A stretch of 64,000 nt of DNA from Endobugula sp047636495 (GTDB lineage: Bacteria > Pseudomonadota > Gammaproteobacteria > Pseudomonadales > Cellvibrionaceae), in NCBI GenBank assembly GCA_047636495.1, contig JBLILH010000005.1:1-64000 (forward strand), read 5' to 3'. The first letter of the stretch is position 1. Every line of letters begins with the position of its first letter. The position numbers and the translations under genes are program-made. Shown here in pieces: positions 54,453 to 63,498 of the stretch. Below the pieces are notes generated by a model that had not been told where the DNA came from, did no database searches, and saw only the letters and a list, made by a program, of their open reading frames with translations.

Positions 54453-55195
54453 TAGCGTTTTACTGCCACTATGGCTGAGTTTCTATTAACACCTTTAGTC
54501 TCATCCGCACTTTCTAAACTGTCAGCGCTTTGGGAATCGGCCACCATAGCGCCAGCTTCTAATGTTAATTGTCGTTGGCAGCGGCTGGCCAGACGCTCTT
54601 CATGGGTAACCAGAATCAACGTGGTGTTTTGCGCGCTGTTCAATTCAAACAATAGCTCGATGACTTTGCTGCCAGTGAGGGTATCTAAATTACCGGTAGG
54701 TTCATCAGCAAACAGCACTTTAGGTTCACTGGCAAAGGCGCGAGCAATAGCAACACGCTGCTGTTCACCCCCTGATAATTGTTTGGGGTAGTGCTGCAAG
54801 CGATCCTGTAAACCTACTCGACTAAGGTAGTCTTTAGCTTTTGCTTGTGCATTTTTTTTGCCGTGCAGTTCCATAGGGAGCATGACGTTTTCAAGTGCAT
54901 TAAGCCCCGGTAGTAGCTGAAAGGATTGAAATACGAAGCCCACTGCCAGGGCGCGCACAACAGCACGTCCCTCTTCATCCATAGCAGTAATGTCTTGATC
55001 GGCGAGAATGACCTGTCCGCTACTAGGGGTGTCTAACCCAGCTAAAATACCTAAAAGAGTCGATTTCCCTGAGCCAGAAGCACCAATAATAGCTATACTG
55101 TCCCCAAGCACAATCTTCAATGAAATATCATTAAGAATGGTTAGGGGTCCAGTGGATGTTGTCACGATTTTAGAGACGCCATGGGCTTCAATCAT
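54452..55195 (-). CDS. ybbA: ABC transporter ATPase, YbbA type
   Basis: This 247-residue ATPase has Walker A GASGSGKSTLLGILAGLD, Q-loop VFQSFQLLPGLNALENVMLP, signature LSGGEQQRVAIARAFASEP and Walker B VLFADEPTGNLD. It is the partner of the FtsX-like permease encoded next. The C-terminal ~25 residues after the conserved ATPase end are Ser/Ala/Asp-rich. It is divergent from tesA, the same arrangement as in E. coli. Confidence 0.9.
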   Translation of the reverse strand: MIEAHGVSKIVTTSTGPLTILNDISLKIVLGDSIAIIGASGSGKSTLLGILAGLDTPSSGQVILADQDITAMDEEGRAVVRALAVGFVFQSFQLLPGLNALENVMLPMELHGKKNAQAKAKDYLSRVGLQDRLQHYPKQLSGGEQQRVAIARAFASEPKVLFADEPTGNLDTLTGSKVIELLFELNSAQNTTLILVTHEERLASRCQRQLTLEAGAMVADSQSADSLESADETKGVNRNSAIVAVKR

Positions 55196-55408
55196 TGATG
55201 GGTAACCTTTTCTATTTGACTGTTTCTGTGAAGTGTATGGGTGTCATTAATAAATATTGTACGTTGTTAGTTGTCTGCGAGACTATTGCATTGCATCGGG
55301 CATATAACAGTGCATCAAAAGGACAACTGTGGTTATTCACCCATCTATCGGTGCCGGCTGTAGCGTAAAAATATTGATTTTCACCAAAAATCAAGGGCAA
55401 TGTGAAAT

Positions 55409-56071
55409 ATGAGTCGTCGAATGTATAGTGTTACAAAGTATTGCTGCTTTGTAGGCCTGCTACTAATAAGTGTGCAAAGTTTGGTGGTTAAGGCAGACAC
55501 TACCCACACCCACAATACGAACATTATCTTAGTCGTTGGCGATAGCATTAGTGCTGCTTATGGTTTGAATATGCAAGAGGGCTGGGTGAGTTTACTGCAG
55601 ATGCAGCTAGACAGCGATGGCTATCAGCATTATCAAGTGATCAACGCCAGTATTAGTGGAAACACGACAGGTGACGGAGTAGGCCGATTACCCAAGTTAT
55701 TGAAAGTACATCAGCCCGAAATAGTGATCATTGAACTGGGAGGTAATGATGGCTTGCGCGGTTACCCCATCAAAATTATGACGCGTAATCTACAAAAGAT
55801 GGTTGATCTGAGTGTCGCGGTTAAAGCCAACGTTTTATTGGTTGGCATCGAAATCCCACCGAATTATGGCTCGTATTACACAGGGCTATTTCGACAAGGC
55901 TTTCAAACCATCGCCAACACTAACAATATTGCGTTTCTGCCTTTTATTCTTGAAGGAGTGGCGATTGACCCCACTCTGATGCAAAATGACGGCATCCATC
56001 CTGTCGCCGCTGCGCAACCAAAGATGCTAAGTAATGTATGGGATTATTTGGAACCATTGCTCTATCAGTAA
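55409..56071 (+). CDS. tesA: Periplasmic GDSL esterase / acyl-CoA thioesterase I
   Basis: This 220-residue SGNH hydrolase (208 in E. coli) has a signal peptide (about residues 1-30, CCFVGLLLISVQSLVVKA-DT). The catalytic blocks are all present: VVGDSISAAYG (nucleophile Ser), NASISGNTTGDG, ELGGNDGLRGYP, and DGIHPVAAAQP (Asp and His). It hydrolyses thioesters and esters, including acyl-CoA, in the periplasm. It is divergent from ybbA. The stretch to 56548 holds no convincing gene. Confidence 0.93.
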   Translation: MSRRMYSVTKYCCFVGLLLISVQSLVVKADTTHTHNTNIILVVGDSISAAYGLNMQEGWVSLLQMQLDSDGYQHYQVINASISGNTTGDGVGRLPKLLKVHQPEIVIIELGGNDGLRGYPIKIMTRNLQKMVDLSVAVKANVLLVGIEIPPNYGSYYTGLFRQGFQTIANTNNIAFLPFILEGVAIDPTLMQNDGIHPVAAAQPKMLSNVWDYLEPLLYQ

Positions 56072-56548
56072 GCTTTTTTAAATGCTCTGGATCTCCTAGT
56101 AATAGCTGTTGTTTTGGTTAGCATGATAGCGGACCTCATCCCCCCGTGAGCCTATTTAACGTAGCAATGTCAGCAGCGCCAACACATTCCCTTCTTGCAT
56201 ATTATCTTTTTTATCACCAAAAATTATTTTTTACTGCAATGACACAACGCCTAAAAAACAGTAGACCTTTAGAGTTTTCAAAAAATATAGCAATAAAACA
56301 TCTTCAGGCGCATCATTTTAAGGCGTTTTTTGATGGGAGTCCCGATGTTTGCTTCGCATGCAACAAACTGAGATATGAAAAGCGTATGTTGAATTTATCC
56401 ATTCTATGCAAATCACGGGAAAAAATGGCATTAAACATTATTAGCGCTATACTAATTTATGGCATCAAAAAAAACTCGCTATCCATGCTTAGCAGAAGAG
56501 TTTCATCATGTCCCGAGTATTCGTAAATTCCACCATGCTTCATCTCTC
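56072..56548. other. Gap before the chemotaxis pseudogene
   Basis: About 480 bases. A 126-codon frame (56146-56526) has no family, poor composition and no ribosome site, and is not called. No hairpin or repeat stood out. Confidence 0.4.
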
Positions 56549-57146
56549 ATGAAATAAAAAAATTATCATTATTATTACTACGCTGATAGGTTTGATGATG
56601 ATTTCCGGTTCTGGTTTTATTGGACTAACGATTGTTGGTGGTAGCTTTGGAGACTATACATCGGCAACAAAATATAATGCTAACGCTGTTGTGTTGGCGA
56701 GTAAGCTGTTGAGTCTTAAACTGTCATCGCAAGAATTAACTTTAGATAATTCTTGCGATTTTTCTATAGATTTGGAAGCGTTAAGTTTACTTAGTGTCAC
56801 TATGTAAGCAGATTCTGTAGATGGAAATGAAGAAACTACAGCAGGGCGAAAAATCCTAGGTTACAAGCTTAATGAAGGCAAATTAAAAGCATTTTACGAC
56901 ACATTAGGCGCACTAGAAAGTATTAAGTTTTCTATGATTAAAGACAATTTTCTTATCATGAGAGCAGGGAAAATATCTTATATTCTTACAAAAAATGAAG
57001 TGAGCAAAAAGAAGGTTGAAAAAGGTTTGCAAGGGTTATAGACCATAGTAAAAAAATTAAATTGGAAGACTAATGAAGTTGGTATTGCAGTCAAAGCCAA
57101 CAGGTCTGTATTTGATAATATCTCGTCCTTAATAGATAAAGTATCA

Positions 57147-57432
57147 CTGCTATTCAGTTAACTTCGGCTCAATTAGCTATAGGCAACGTCAATCTTAAGC
57201 AAGCGGTACCGGATACCGAATCGAGCCCGGTATGACGAATACGATGAGCAAGAGACATGACGAATACGATGAGCAAGAGACATGACGAATACGATGAGTA
57301 AACGACATGAAAATCAAAAAGAAACCCCGTCATTCCGGAAAGCGTTTTTTGCTTATCCGGAATCCAGTGTTTTCAATAGCTTACTAGATACCGGGTCAAG
57401 CCCGGCATGACGACATTACGTTAACGGGACAG
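57147..57432. repeat. MITE-like repeat, copy B, inside the chemotaxis pseudogene
   Basis: A 286-bp element. The left end is eroded (CTGCTATTCAGTTAACTT), the right end reads ACGTTAACGGGACAG. Inside are GGCTCAATTAGCTATAGGC, three 25-bp tandem units (57234-57308), GTCATTCCGGAAAGCG with a near-complementary CCGGAATCCAG, and CCGGGTCAAGCCCGG. It shares the left 30 bases and right end with copy A and the inner part with copy C in reverse. Confidence 0.85.
57234..57308. repeat. 25-bp tandem repeat within copy B
   Basis: Three units of GACGAATACGATGAGCAAGA+GACAT (57234, 57259, 57284), the third with two or three changes. The same unit, complemented, appears about twice at 59582-59640 in copy C. Confidence 0.87.
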
Positions 57433-58670
57433 TAGTGATAAAGAATGTATTTTTTCTGTGAAGCTACAAAATGTACTTAACAACTTAAACCTTATGATTT
57501 TTAGGACAAAAAGTTTTTCTTGATACCGTTGTGCTTGAGCAAGTTTCTCAAGAAACAGAATCTTCTAAAAAAACAGCAACTGCCATTATGCTTATAACTG
57601 AAGTAATTGTTGGCTTTGTGATCTTAATTAGTTTGGCGGCTATTGCCCGTGAGTTAAATGTGCAGTTGAAATACATGCATAAGTTTTTAAAGAAAATGTC
57701 AGAGGGTGACTTTTCTCAGCAATTAGTAACTAACGGTAATAAAAAATATGAGTTTATCCAGTTAAAAGTTGCTGCAGATTTAATGGTAAAAGATATATCG
57801 TATGTCATTTTGAAAATTATAGACGGAAATAATTCATTGAAGAATATTAGGGGGCAACTAGAAGATGCTATTGTGTTGCTAGCCAATAGCAGTGAGGAAG
57901 TTGAAAATAAAAATCAGCGGCCTACCGTGGCGACACAACGTATATCGAGTGCAGTAGGTGATGTCGCTAGGCGTTCGTCGCACGTAAATGAAACCGCACA
58001 GTTAGCGTCAGTTAGTACGAAAGTAGGCGCTACGATAGTTAATGATTGCGTGAGCTCTATGTTGAGTATTGTTGATTTAATAAGTAAAACCCATAGTGAG
58101 GTTGAAAACCTTTCGCAGTCTAGCGTAAAAATGGTGGATATTATTGATGTCATCAACGGTCTAGCAGATCAAACAAACTTACTGGCGTTAAATGCTGCGA
58201 TCGAGTCAGCTCAAGCAGGCGAAGCAGGCCGTGGTTTTTCTGTTGTTGCCGACGAAGTACGAGCACTAGCGCAGAAAACAGTAGGTGCTACTAGTAGTAT
58301 TGGCGATATGATTAAAAGTTTTAATGATCAATCCAAATCCATGAGTGACCTTATGTAAAAAGGCATTAAGTTAGCTTCGTGTGGCCAAGATAACGCCAAT
58401 AACGCTAAATATTCACTTTCTGCTATTGAAGATGCTATTCAACAAGTAGCGGCAGAAATGAACCTGGTGGTACTTGCAGTAGAAGATATTTCGACTAATT
58501 CAAACGATATCGCGACTCAGGTCGAGGATATATTTGAACATACTGAGTCGACAAGAAAGACCCGTCTGACGCTAGAAGAACATTCGAAAACGTTATGTTC
58601 TCAAACTCAAACTCTAGGGGAGATTACCCAACGTTTTAGTTTGTGATGACTATTAATCGCCTTGGCAATA

Positions 58671-59366
58671 TTAATAGTTAATGGCGTATGCCACTGCTTT
58701 TTCAGCGTGAATCGCTGTGGTATCTACCAGTGTTACAGTAGTATCACTTTGCTTAACTAACATGCCAATTTCAGTGCAGCCAAGAATAACCGCCTCGGCA
58801 CCTTGCTTGGCAAGTGCGTCGATAATACGTAGGTATTCGGCTTTCGATTCTTCGGTTACCTTTCCTAAACACAGCTCTTGATAAATTACATCGTGAACGA
58901 TTTTTCTGTCATCGTCATTGGGTATGTAAACATTAATGTCGTATTTATCACGTAATCGGCCTTTGTAAAAATCTTGCTCCATGGTGAAGGCTGTGCCTAA
59001 TAAGCCAACATATTTAATGTCTTTCTCTATGAGTACTTCTGCGGTGGCGTCGGCGATATGCAAAATGGGAATGTTGATTGCATGTTCGATTTGCGGCGCA
59101 ACTTTATGCATAGTGTTGGTACAGATCAGCAATACATCTGCGCCTGCAAGTTCTACTTTTTTTGCGGCGTCAGCCAGTATGTCGGCAGTACCTTCCCAAT
59201 CCCCTTGGTGTTGTAGTTTTTCGATAGGATCAAAGTTGACACTGTACATGGCGATCTTGGCTGAATGTAAGCCTCCCAGAGAGTGTCTAATACCTTCGTT
59301 GATTTTTTGATAATAACCGAGCGTGCTTTCCCAACTCATGCCACCTAGTAATCCAATCGTTTTCAT
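58671..59366 (-). CDS. Aspartate/glutamate racemase family protein
   Basis: This 231-residue enzyme has the two catalytic cysteines of PLP-independent amino-acid racemases in LLICTNTMHKVAP and VILGCTEIGMLV, and opens KTIGLLGGMSWESTLGYY like aspartate racemases (RacX/YgeA group). It interconverts L- and D-amino acids, possibly aspartate or others. There is no signal peptide. It converges with the broken chemotaxis gene (25 bases) and is followed upstream by repeat copy C. The substrate is not fixed. Confidence 0.9.
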   Translation of the reverse strand: MKTIGLLGGMSWESTLGYYQKINEGIRHSLGGLHSAKIAMYSVNFDPIEKLQHQGDWEGTADILADAAKKVELAGADVLLICTNTMHKVAPQIEHAINIPILHIADATAEVLIEKDIKYVGLLGTAFTMEQDFYKGRLRDKYDINVYIPNDDDRKIVHDVIYQELCLGKVTEESKAEYLRIIDALAKQGAEAVILGCTEIGMLVKQSDTTVTLVDTTAIHAEKAVAYAINY

Positions 59367-59420
59367 TATGTTATTCCTAACGGTTCTGTTATTAATTGTT
59401 GCTGGTAATCTTTATCGCTG

Positions 59421-59715
59421 CTGTCTCGTTAACTTAATGTGTCATGCCTAGCCGTCATGCCGGGCTTGATCCGGTGCTCGGTACCCGGCCAATATCGCAA
59501 ACCACTAGACTCCGTATAAGCAAAAAAACGCTTTTCGGAATGACGAGGTCTTGCTGTACTCTTCATGTGTCTGCTCATCATATTCGTCATGTCTCTTGTT
59601 CACCGTATTCGTCATGTCTCTTGTTCACCGTATTCGTCATGCCGGGCTCGATCCGGTACTGTTTGGCCGTGATCAGTATGGCTTATAGTCAATTTTCATA
59701 AAGTTAACGGGACAG
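59421..59715. repeat. MITE-like repeat, copy C
   Basis: A 295-bp element with ends CTGTCTCGTTAACTT (59421) and AAGTTAACGGGACAG (59701-59715), a clean inverted repeat with one mismatch. It contains GCCGGGCTTGATCCGG and GCCGGGCTCGATCCGG segments, and units of the 25-bp repeat (ATTCGTCATGTCTCTTGTTC+ACCGT, 59582-59640) on the strand opposite to copy B. It fills most of the 397-base gap between the racemase and cupin genes. Confidence 0.87.
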
Positions 59716-59763
59716 TAGTGAATCTTTATTGTGATTTTTTTTGTGAAGGGGAATATATGTTTT

Positions 59764-60093
59764 TTATGCTTTATCATGAAACCAAAATTCAATTTCATCG
59801 GTCTCTACGGTAAATTTAGCCGAATGCTCTACATTGGCAGGTACATGATACCATTCACCGATACGGACACGTTCCACTTTTCCATTCATTGTTAGAAGAA
59901 GTTCCCCTCGTGTTATAACACCATGATTGCCTGTGCTATGTTGGTGAGAAGGTATTTCTGTTCCTGCGGGGTAAGAGGCGAATAAGATGTCACTCTTGTC
60001 CGCAGCTAAAGGGTCAGCTGCTAATATATACGCATCGAAACGACCATCGAAGAGTGGTAGTGCTTTGATTCTTTCAGGATATTGCCCAGCCAT
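59764..60093 (-). CDS. Cupin-domain protein
   Basis: This 109-residue single-domain cupin has the metal-site pattern SHQHSTGNHGVITRGELLLT (cupin motif 1, His-x-His) and a second motif YHVPANVEHSAKF. It starts MAGQYPERIKALPLFDGRFD. The function is unknown; such proteins may bind small molecules or act as isomerases/dioxygenases. It is divergent from an AraC-family regulator gene, 192 bases apart, which suggests the regulator controls it. Confidence 0.85.
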   Translation of the reverse strand: MAGQYPERIKALPLFDGRFDAYILAADPLAADKSDILFASYPAGTEIPSHQHSTGNHGVITRGELLLTMNGKVERVRIGEWYHVPANVEHSAKFTVETDEIEFWFHDKA

Positions 60094-60285
60094 TATTTTT
60101 TCCTGTTCGTTTATTACGAATCTCGTGTTGTAAAAATCGTATTGAAAAATGTAATATCCAGTGTATTCAATATATGATGGGAGGCGCTATCAATATCCTG
60201 ATGTTTTTTAATGGTCGCTACTCATTATATGAATTCAAGGGATCTAAGATTGATTAAATGATGTGTTTATCCTATAGAATATGGC

Positions 60286-61080
60286 ATGACTAACGTTATC
60301 TACCCAATGACTGTTTCCGAATCAATCCGCACTTGCGGCGTTGACGGCTCTGTTGTCGAATTGCTCCCTAGCGCGGCTTATTCGGCTGCCCATGTTCCAC
60401 AATCTCATGTCATCGGTTTTGCTTTTGAAACGCAATTAGGCGTGCATAGTTTTGCGAGCGATCAACGCTGCGACTTTTATCGGCAAGCCAACTCATTCGC
60501 CTTTATTCCATCGGGGTGCGAGGTATTTTCTGAGTCTGCAGTGGGGGGTGAATATCTTACATTATCACTTGCCCCTAGATGGGCATCTGAGATTGATTGT
60601 AAAAAGCCTATTAACCAGTTGCTATCGGTGGGTTCTGTACAGATAGCACGAACACTGAGGAAGCAGCTTATAGCCGATAGCGTTGTCGATAGTTCGTTGG
60701 TAGAGCAATTAGCGAATGATATTGTCCAAGAATTAACAATGCATAAGCAATCTGTCAAATACGTATTAGGTCTAAAGCAGATGAAAATACTCGATGAGTT
60801 TATTGATGCGAATATAGATCAGCCATTATCGGTGTTACATATGGCAGAGGTGATGCATATATCGGCTGGTCACTTTTCTAGGGTATTTAAAGCGAGTGTG
60901 GGTGTGTCGCCTTTCGATTACGTGATTCAGCGGCGATTAGCGTACGCAAGAAAGTGCTTACGTTATCCGGCAAATGATCTTAGTGCCATAGCTTTTTCTA
61001 GCGGCTTTGCTTCTCATGCGCATATGACAATGGCCTTTAAGAAATATTTAGGCTTAACGCCTAGCGAGTTGAGAGTATGA
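60286..61080 (+). CDS. AraC-family transcriptional regulator
   Basis: This 264-residue protein has a variable N-terminal sensing part (to ~160) and a C-terminal DNA-binding domain with two helix-turn-helix motifs: SVLHMAEVMHISAGHFSRVF and LSAIAFSSGFASHAHMTMAF then KKYLGLTPSELR. It is cytoplasmic. It probably regulates the divergent cupin gene and perhaps itself. The inducer is unknown. Confidence 0.9.
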   Translation: MTNVIYPMTVSESIRTCGVDGSVVELLPSAAYSAAHVPQSHVIGFAFETQLGVHSFASDQRCDFYRQANSFAFIPSGCEVFSESAVGGEYLTLSLAPRWASEIDCKKPINQLLSVGSVQIARTLRKQLIADSVVDSSLVEQLANDIVQELTMHKQSVKYVLGLKQMKILDEFIDANIDQPLSVLHMAEVMHISAGHFSRVFKASVGVSPFDYVIQRRLAYARKCLRYPANDLSAIAFSSGFASHAHMTMAFKKYLGLTPSELRV

Positions 61081-61234
61081 CTGCATCTAGCTTGATGGCC
61101 CCTATTAAGCGCAATGTATTCACCCGAGGATACAGGCAAATATTTGTAGAACCAGCGCATTACGCACCACGTAAGATGATAAACTAACTAACTAATCAAT
61201 CCTTCTTATTGTTTTTTCCTTGTCGCGGTCTCTT

Positions 61235-63064
61235 ATGTTTGCTTTTTTTGAACGCCTTGTTCCTGCTTTTCCTGAGCAGGAGCCTACCCAGCCGCCTAAG
61301 GGCTTATTAGCTTTTTGTTGGCATTACACACGGGATGTTGCCCCATATTTGGCGATGATGGCGATACTCACCGGTATATTGGCGTTAATAGAAGTTGCGT
61401 TGTTCGGGTTTTTAGGTAGTTTGGTCGATTGGTTGGCGACGAAAAACCCCGATACATTCTTAGCGGAAGAGGCCTCAACGCTATGGTGGATGAGTGGCTT
61501 GGTGCTGATCGGCCTACCTGTTACCGTATTGTTACATTCATTGGTGATTCACCAAACATTATTGGGTAATTATCCGATGATTATTCGGTGGCAAGCACAT
61601 CGTTATCTGTTATCGCAAAGTATCTCGTTTTATCAAAATGAATTCGCTGGGCGACTAGCAACTAAGGTATTACAGACCTCTATAGCTGTCCGCGAATCGG
61701 TCATGAAAGTGTTAGATGTACTGTTATTTGTCTCGGTATATTTTGTGGGGATGTTATTTTTAATTGGCGATGCGGATATTCTTCTCATCTTGCCGTTGTT
61801 AGTGTGGGTAATGTGCTATTTGTTAGTGTTGGCTTATTTTATTCCACGCCTAAAAAATGTATCGACGATCCAAGCGGATGCACGTTCAACGATGACAGGG
61901 CGTATTGTTGATAGTTATACTAATATTAGCACCGTTAAATTGTTTTCTCATGATGCTAAAGAGCTTGCTTATGCTAAAGAAAGTATGAAAGTTTTTCTTG
62001 ATTCCGTACACCCACAAATGCGCTTGGTAACTAAATTACAATTTATAGTGTGGAGCTTAAATGCTTTACTATTTTTCAGTGTGTCAGCTCTAGCGATCAG
62101 TTTATGGATAGAGGGATCAGCTTCTGCAGGGGCCATTACGGTTGCGATGAGCTTGATTTTACGCCTTAACGGCATGTCCCAATGGATTATGTGGGAAGTC
62201 TCGGCGTTATTTGAAAACATAGGCACGGTGCAAGACGGTATCAATACCTTATCAGTAGAAAAAACGATTGTCGACGATGCTACCGCCCCGCCACTGGTCG
62301 TCAGTAAGGGGGAGATCACTTTTGATCGTATTGGCTTTCACTATGGTAAAGGCAGTGGCGTTATCGACGAGCTATCTTTAGTGATTCGCCCGGGTGAGAA
62401 AGTCGGTGTAGTGGGGCGATCAGGGGCGGGGAAATCTACCTTGGTGAATTTATTACTGCGTTTTCACGAGGTGGAAAGCGGGTCGATTACTATCGACGGG
62501 CAAAACATCAATGTGGTTCAGCAAGGTAGTTTACGCTCGGCGATCGGTGTGGTCAGCCAAGATACATCACTATTACATCGGACTATTCGGGAGAATATTT
62601 TATATGGCAAAGCCAATGCTTCTGAAGAGGAAATGATTGCTGCTTCCACGAGTGCACAGGCCCATGAATTTATCCAAGCGTTAGTAGATAGCCATCAGGC
62701 AATCGGTTATGACGCACAAGTGGGCGAGCGTGGCGTGAAATTATCAGGTGGCCAGCGACAACGTGTGGCGATTGCCCGTGTATTATTAAAAGATGCGCCT
62801 ATTTTAGTGTTGGACGAAGCAACTTCCGCGCTAGATTCTGAGATTGAAGCCGCGATCCAAGAAAGTTTGTATCAATTGATGGAAGGTAAAACAGTGATTG
62901 CCATTGCCCATCGTCTGTCAACGATAGCCGCAATGGATCGATTAATTGTGATGAATGACGGGCGTATTGTCGAGCAAGGTAGTCATCAGGAACTTATTCA
63001 GCTGGGTGGCATCTATGCAAGACTATGGGCACATCAAACAGGAGGTTTTTTAGGTGCAAAATAA
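61235..63064 (+). CDS. ABC exporter, fused membrane and ATPase domains
   Basis: The protein is 609 residues from ATG 61235 (MFAFFERLVPAFPEQEP); a TTG at 61220 would add five. Six membrane helices fill ~40-330, starting with YLAMMAILTGILALIEVALF. The ATPase part has Walker A GRSGAGKSTLV, Q-loop VVSQDTSLLHR, signature LSGGQRQRVAIARVLL, Walker B ILVLDEATSALD and the switch His in IAHRLST. It is of the MsbA/multidrug exporter type and works as a homodimer or half-transporter pair. The substrate is unknown. Its end overlaps the start of a broken secreted-protein gene, suggesting a former operon. Confidence 0.9.
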   Translation: MFAFFERLVPAFPEQEPTQPPKGLLAFCWHYTRDVAPYLAMMAILTGILALIEVALFGFLGSLVDWLATKNPDTFLAEEASTLWWMSGLVLIGLPVTVLLHSLVIHQTLLGNYPMIIRWQAHRYLLSQSISFYQNEFAGRLATKVLQTSIAVRESVMKVLDVLLFVSVYFVGMLFLIGDADILLILPLLVWVMCYLLVLAYFIPRLKNVSTIQADARSTMTGRIVDSYTNISTVKLFSHDAKELAYAKESMKVFLDSVHPQMRLVTKLQFIVWSLNALLFFSVSALAISLWIEGSASAGAITVAMSLILRLNGMSQWIMWEVSALFENIGTVQDGINTLSVEKTIVDDATAPPLVVSKGEITFDRIGFHYGKGSGVIDELSLVIRPGEKVGVVGRSGAGKSTLVNLLLRFHEVESGSITIDGQNINVVQQGSLRSAIGVVSQDTSLLHRTIRENILYGKANASEEEMIAASTSAQAHEFIQALVDSHQAIGYDAQVGERGVKLSGGQRQRVAIARVLLKDAPILVLDEATSALDSEIEAAIQESLYQLMEGKTVIAIAHRLSTIAAMDRLIVMNDGRIVEQGSHQELIQLGGIYARLWAHQTGGFLGAK

Positions 63065-63440
63065 AATAAAAACGCTATTGGCAATCGTAATAACGATGGC
63101 CTCTTCGTCATACGCTGCTAACGCATTGACGGGTGAGACGAATGTATTAGGTGTCAATGTTGATCCTTTGGCGGAGCGACAATATCGTATCTCTGTGACC
63201 TCGTCACATGCTGATAACGGTTGAGATCACTTCGCTAATGCATGGTAAGTGCTGAATGAAAATGGCGAAGTTATTGGCGAGCGAGTGTTACAGTATTCCC
63301 ACGTGAACGAGTAGCCTTTTACCCGTAGTTTAACGTTAACAATTCCAGTAATGGTGTGATTAATTACTATCAAGGGCCAAGATTCAGTGTATGGCCTTAG
63401 TGGTAAAATGATTGTTGTTGACGTGCCAACGTTTCCTTAG
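63054..63440 (+). pseudogene. Small secreted protein gene with several nonsense mutations
   Basis: GTG 63054 has GGAGG eight bases upstream and a signal peptide follows (IKTLLAIVITMASSSYAANA). The chain reads LTGETNVLGVNVDPLAERQY and SVTSSHADNG, then stops at TGA. The same frame goes on as DHFANAW-stop-VLNENGEVIGERVLQYSHVN-stop-PFTRSLTLTIP. After a frame change, GQDSVYGLSGKMIVVDVP reaches the stop at 63440. The stops fit Trp and Gln codons changed by C-to-T/G-to-A transitions. It was ~125 residues and coupled to the ABC exporter. The family is not named. Confidence 0.8.
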
Positions 63441-63498
63441 TGAATAGGCCTATTCAGTTTATTCTTTTTGTTCTGTTTATTTTTAGGTGAGTTAACTT

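Larger units (their letters stand above)
56549..58646 (+). pseudogene. Methyl-accepting chemotaxis protein, broken by stops and a MITE-like insertion
   Basis: After a damaged start (ATG 56549 then TAA), one frame reads a membrane segment (ITTLIGLMMISGSGFIGLTI) and a periplasmic part with stops at 56804 and near 57040. The repeat at 57147-57432 interrupts it. From 57531 comes the second membrane helix (IMLITEVIVGFVILISLAAI), a HAMP region (YMHKFLKKMSEGDFSQQL) and the signalling hairpin (ADQTNLLALNAAIESAQAGE, RGFSVVADEVRALAQKT). TAA at 58356 then cuts it, with the last part (VQQVAAEMN-like, ending TLGEITQRFSL) readable to 58646. It was a ~640-residue transducer; no other chemotaxis genes are near. 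Confidence 0.9.

Noticed and set aside
56146..56526. 126-codon plus-strand frame after tesA
   Set aside because: No ribosome site, no family signal, unusual composition; the region precedes a pseudogene and is probably non-coding.
57330..57375. Rho-independent terminator in the GTCATTCCGG...CCGGAATCCAG palindrome
   Set aside because: The pairing belongs to the repeat family and is not followed by a T run.
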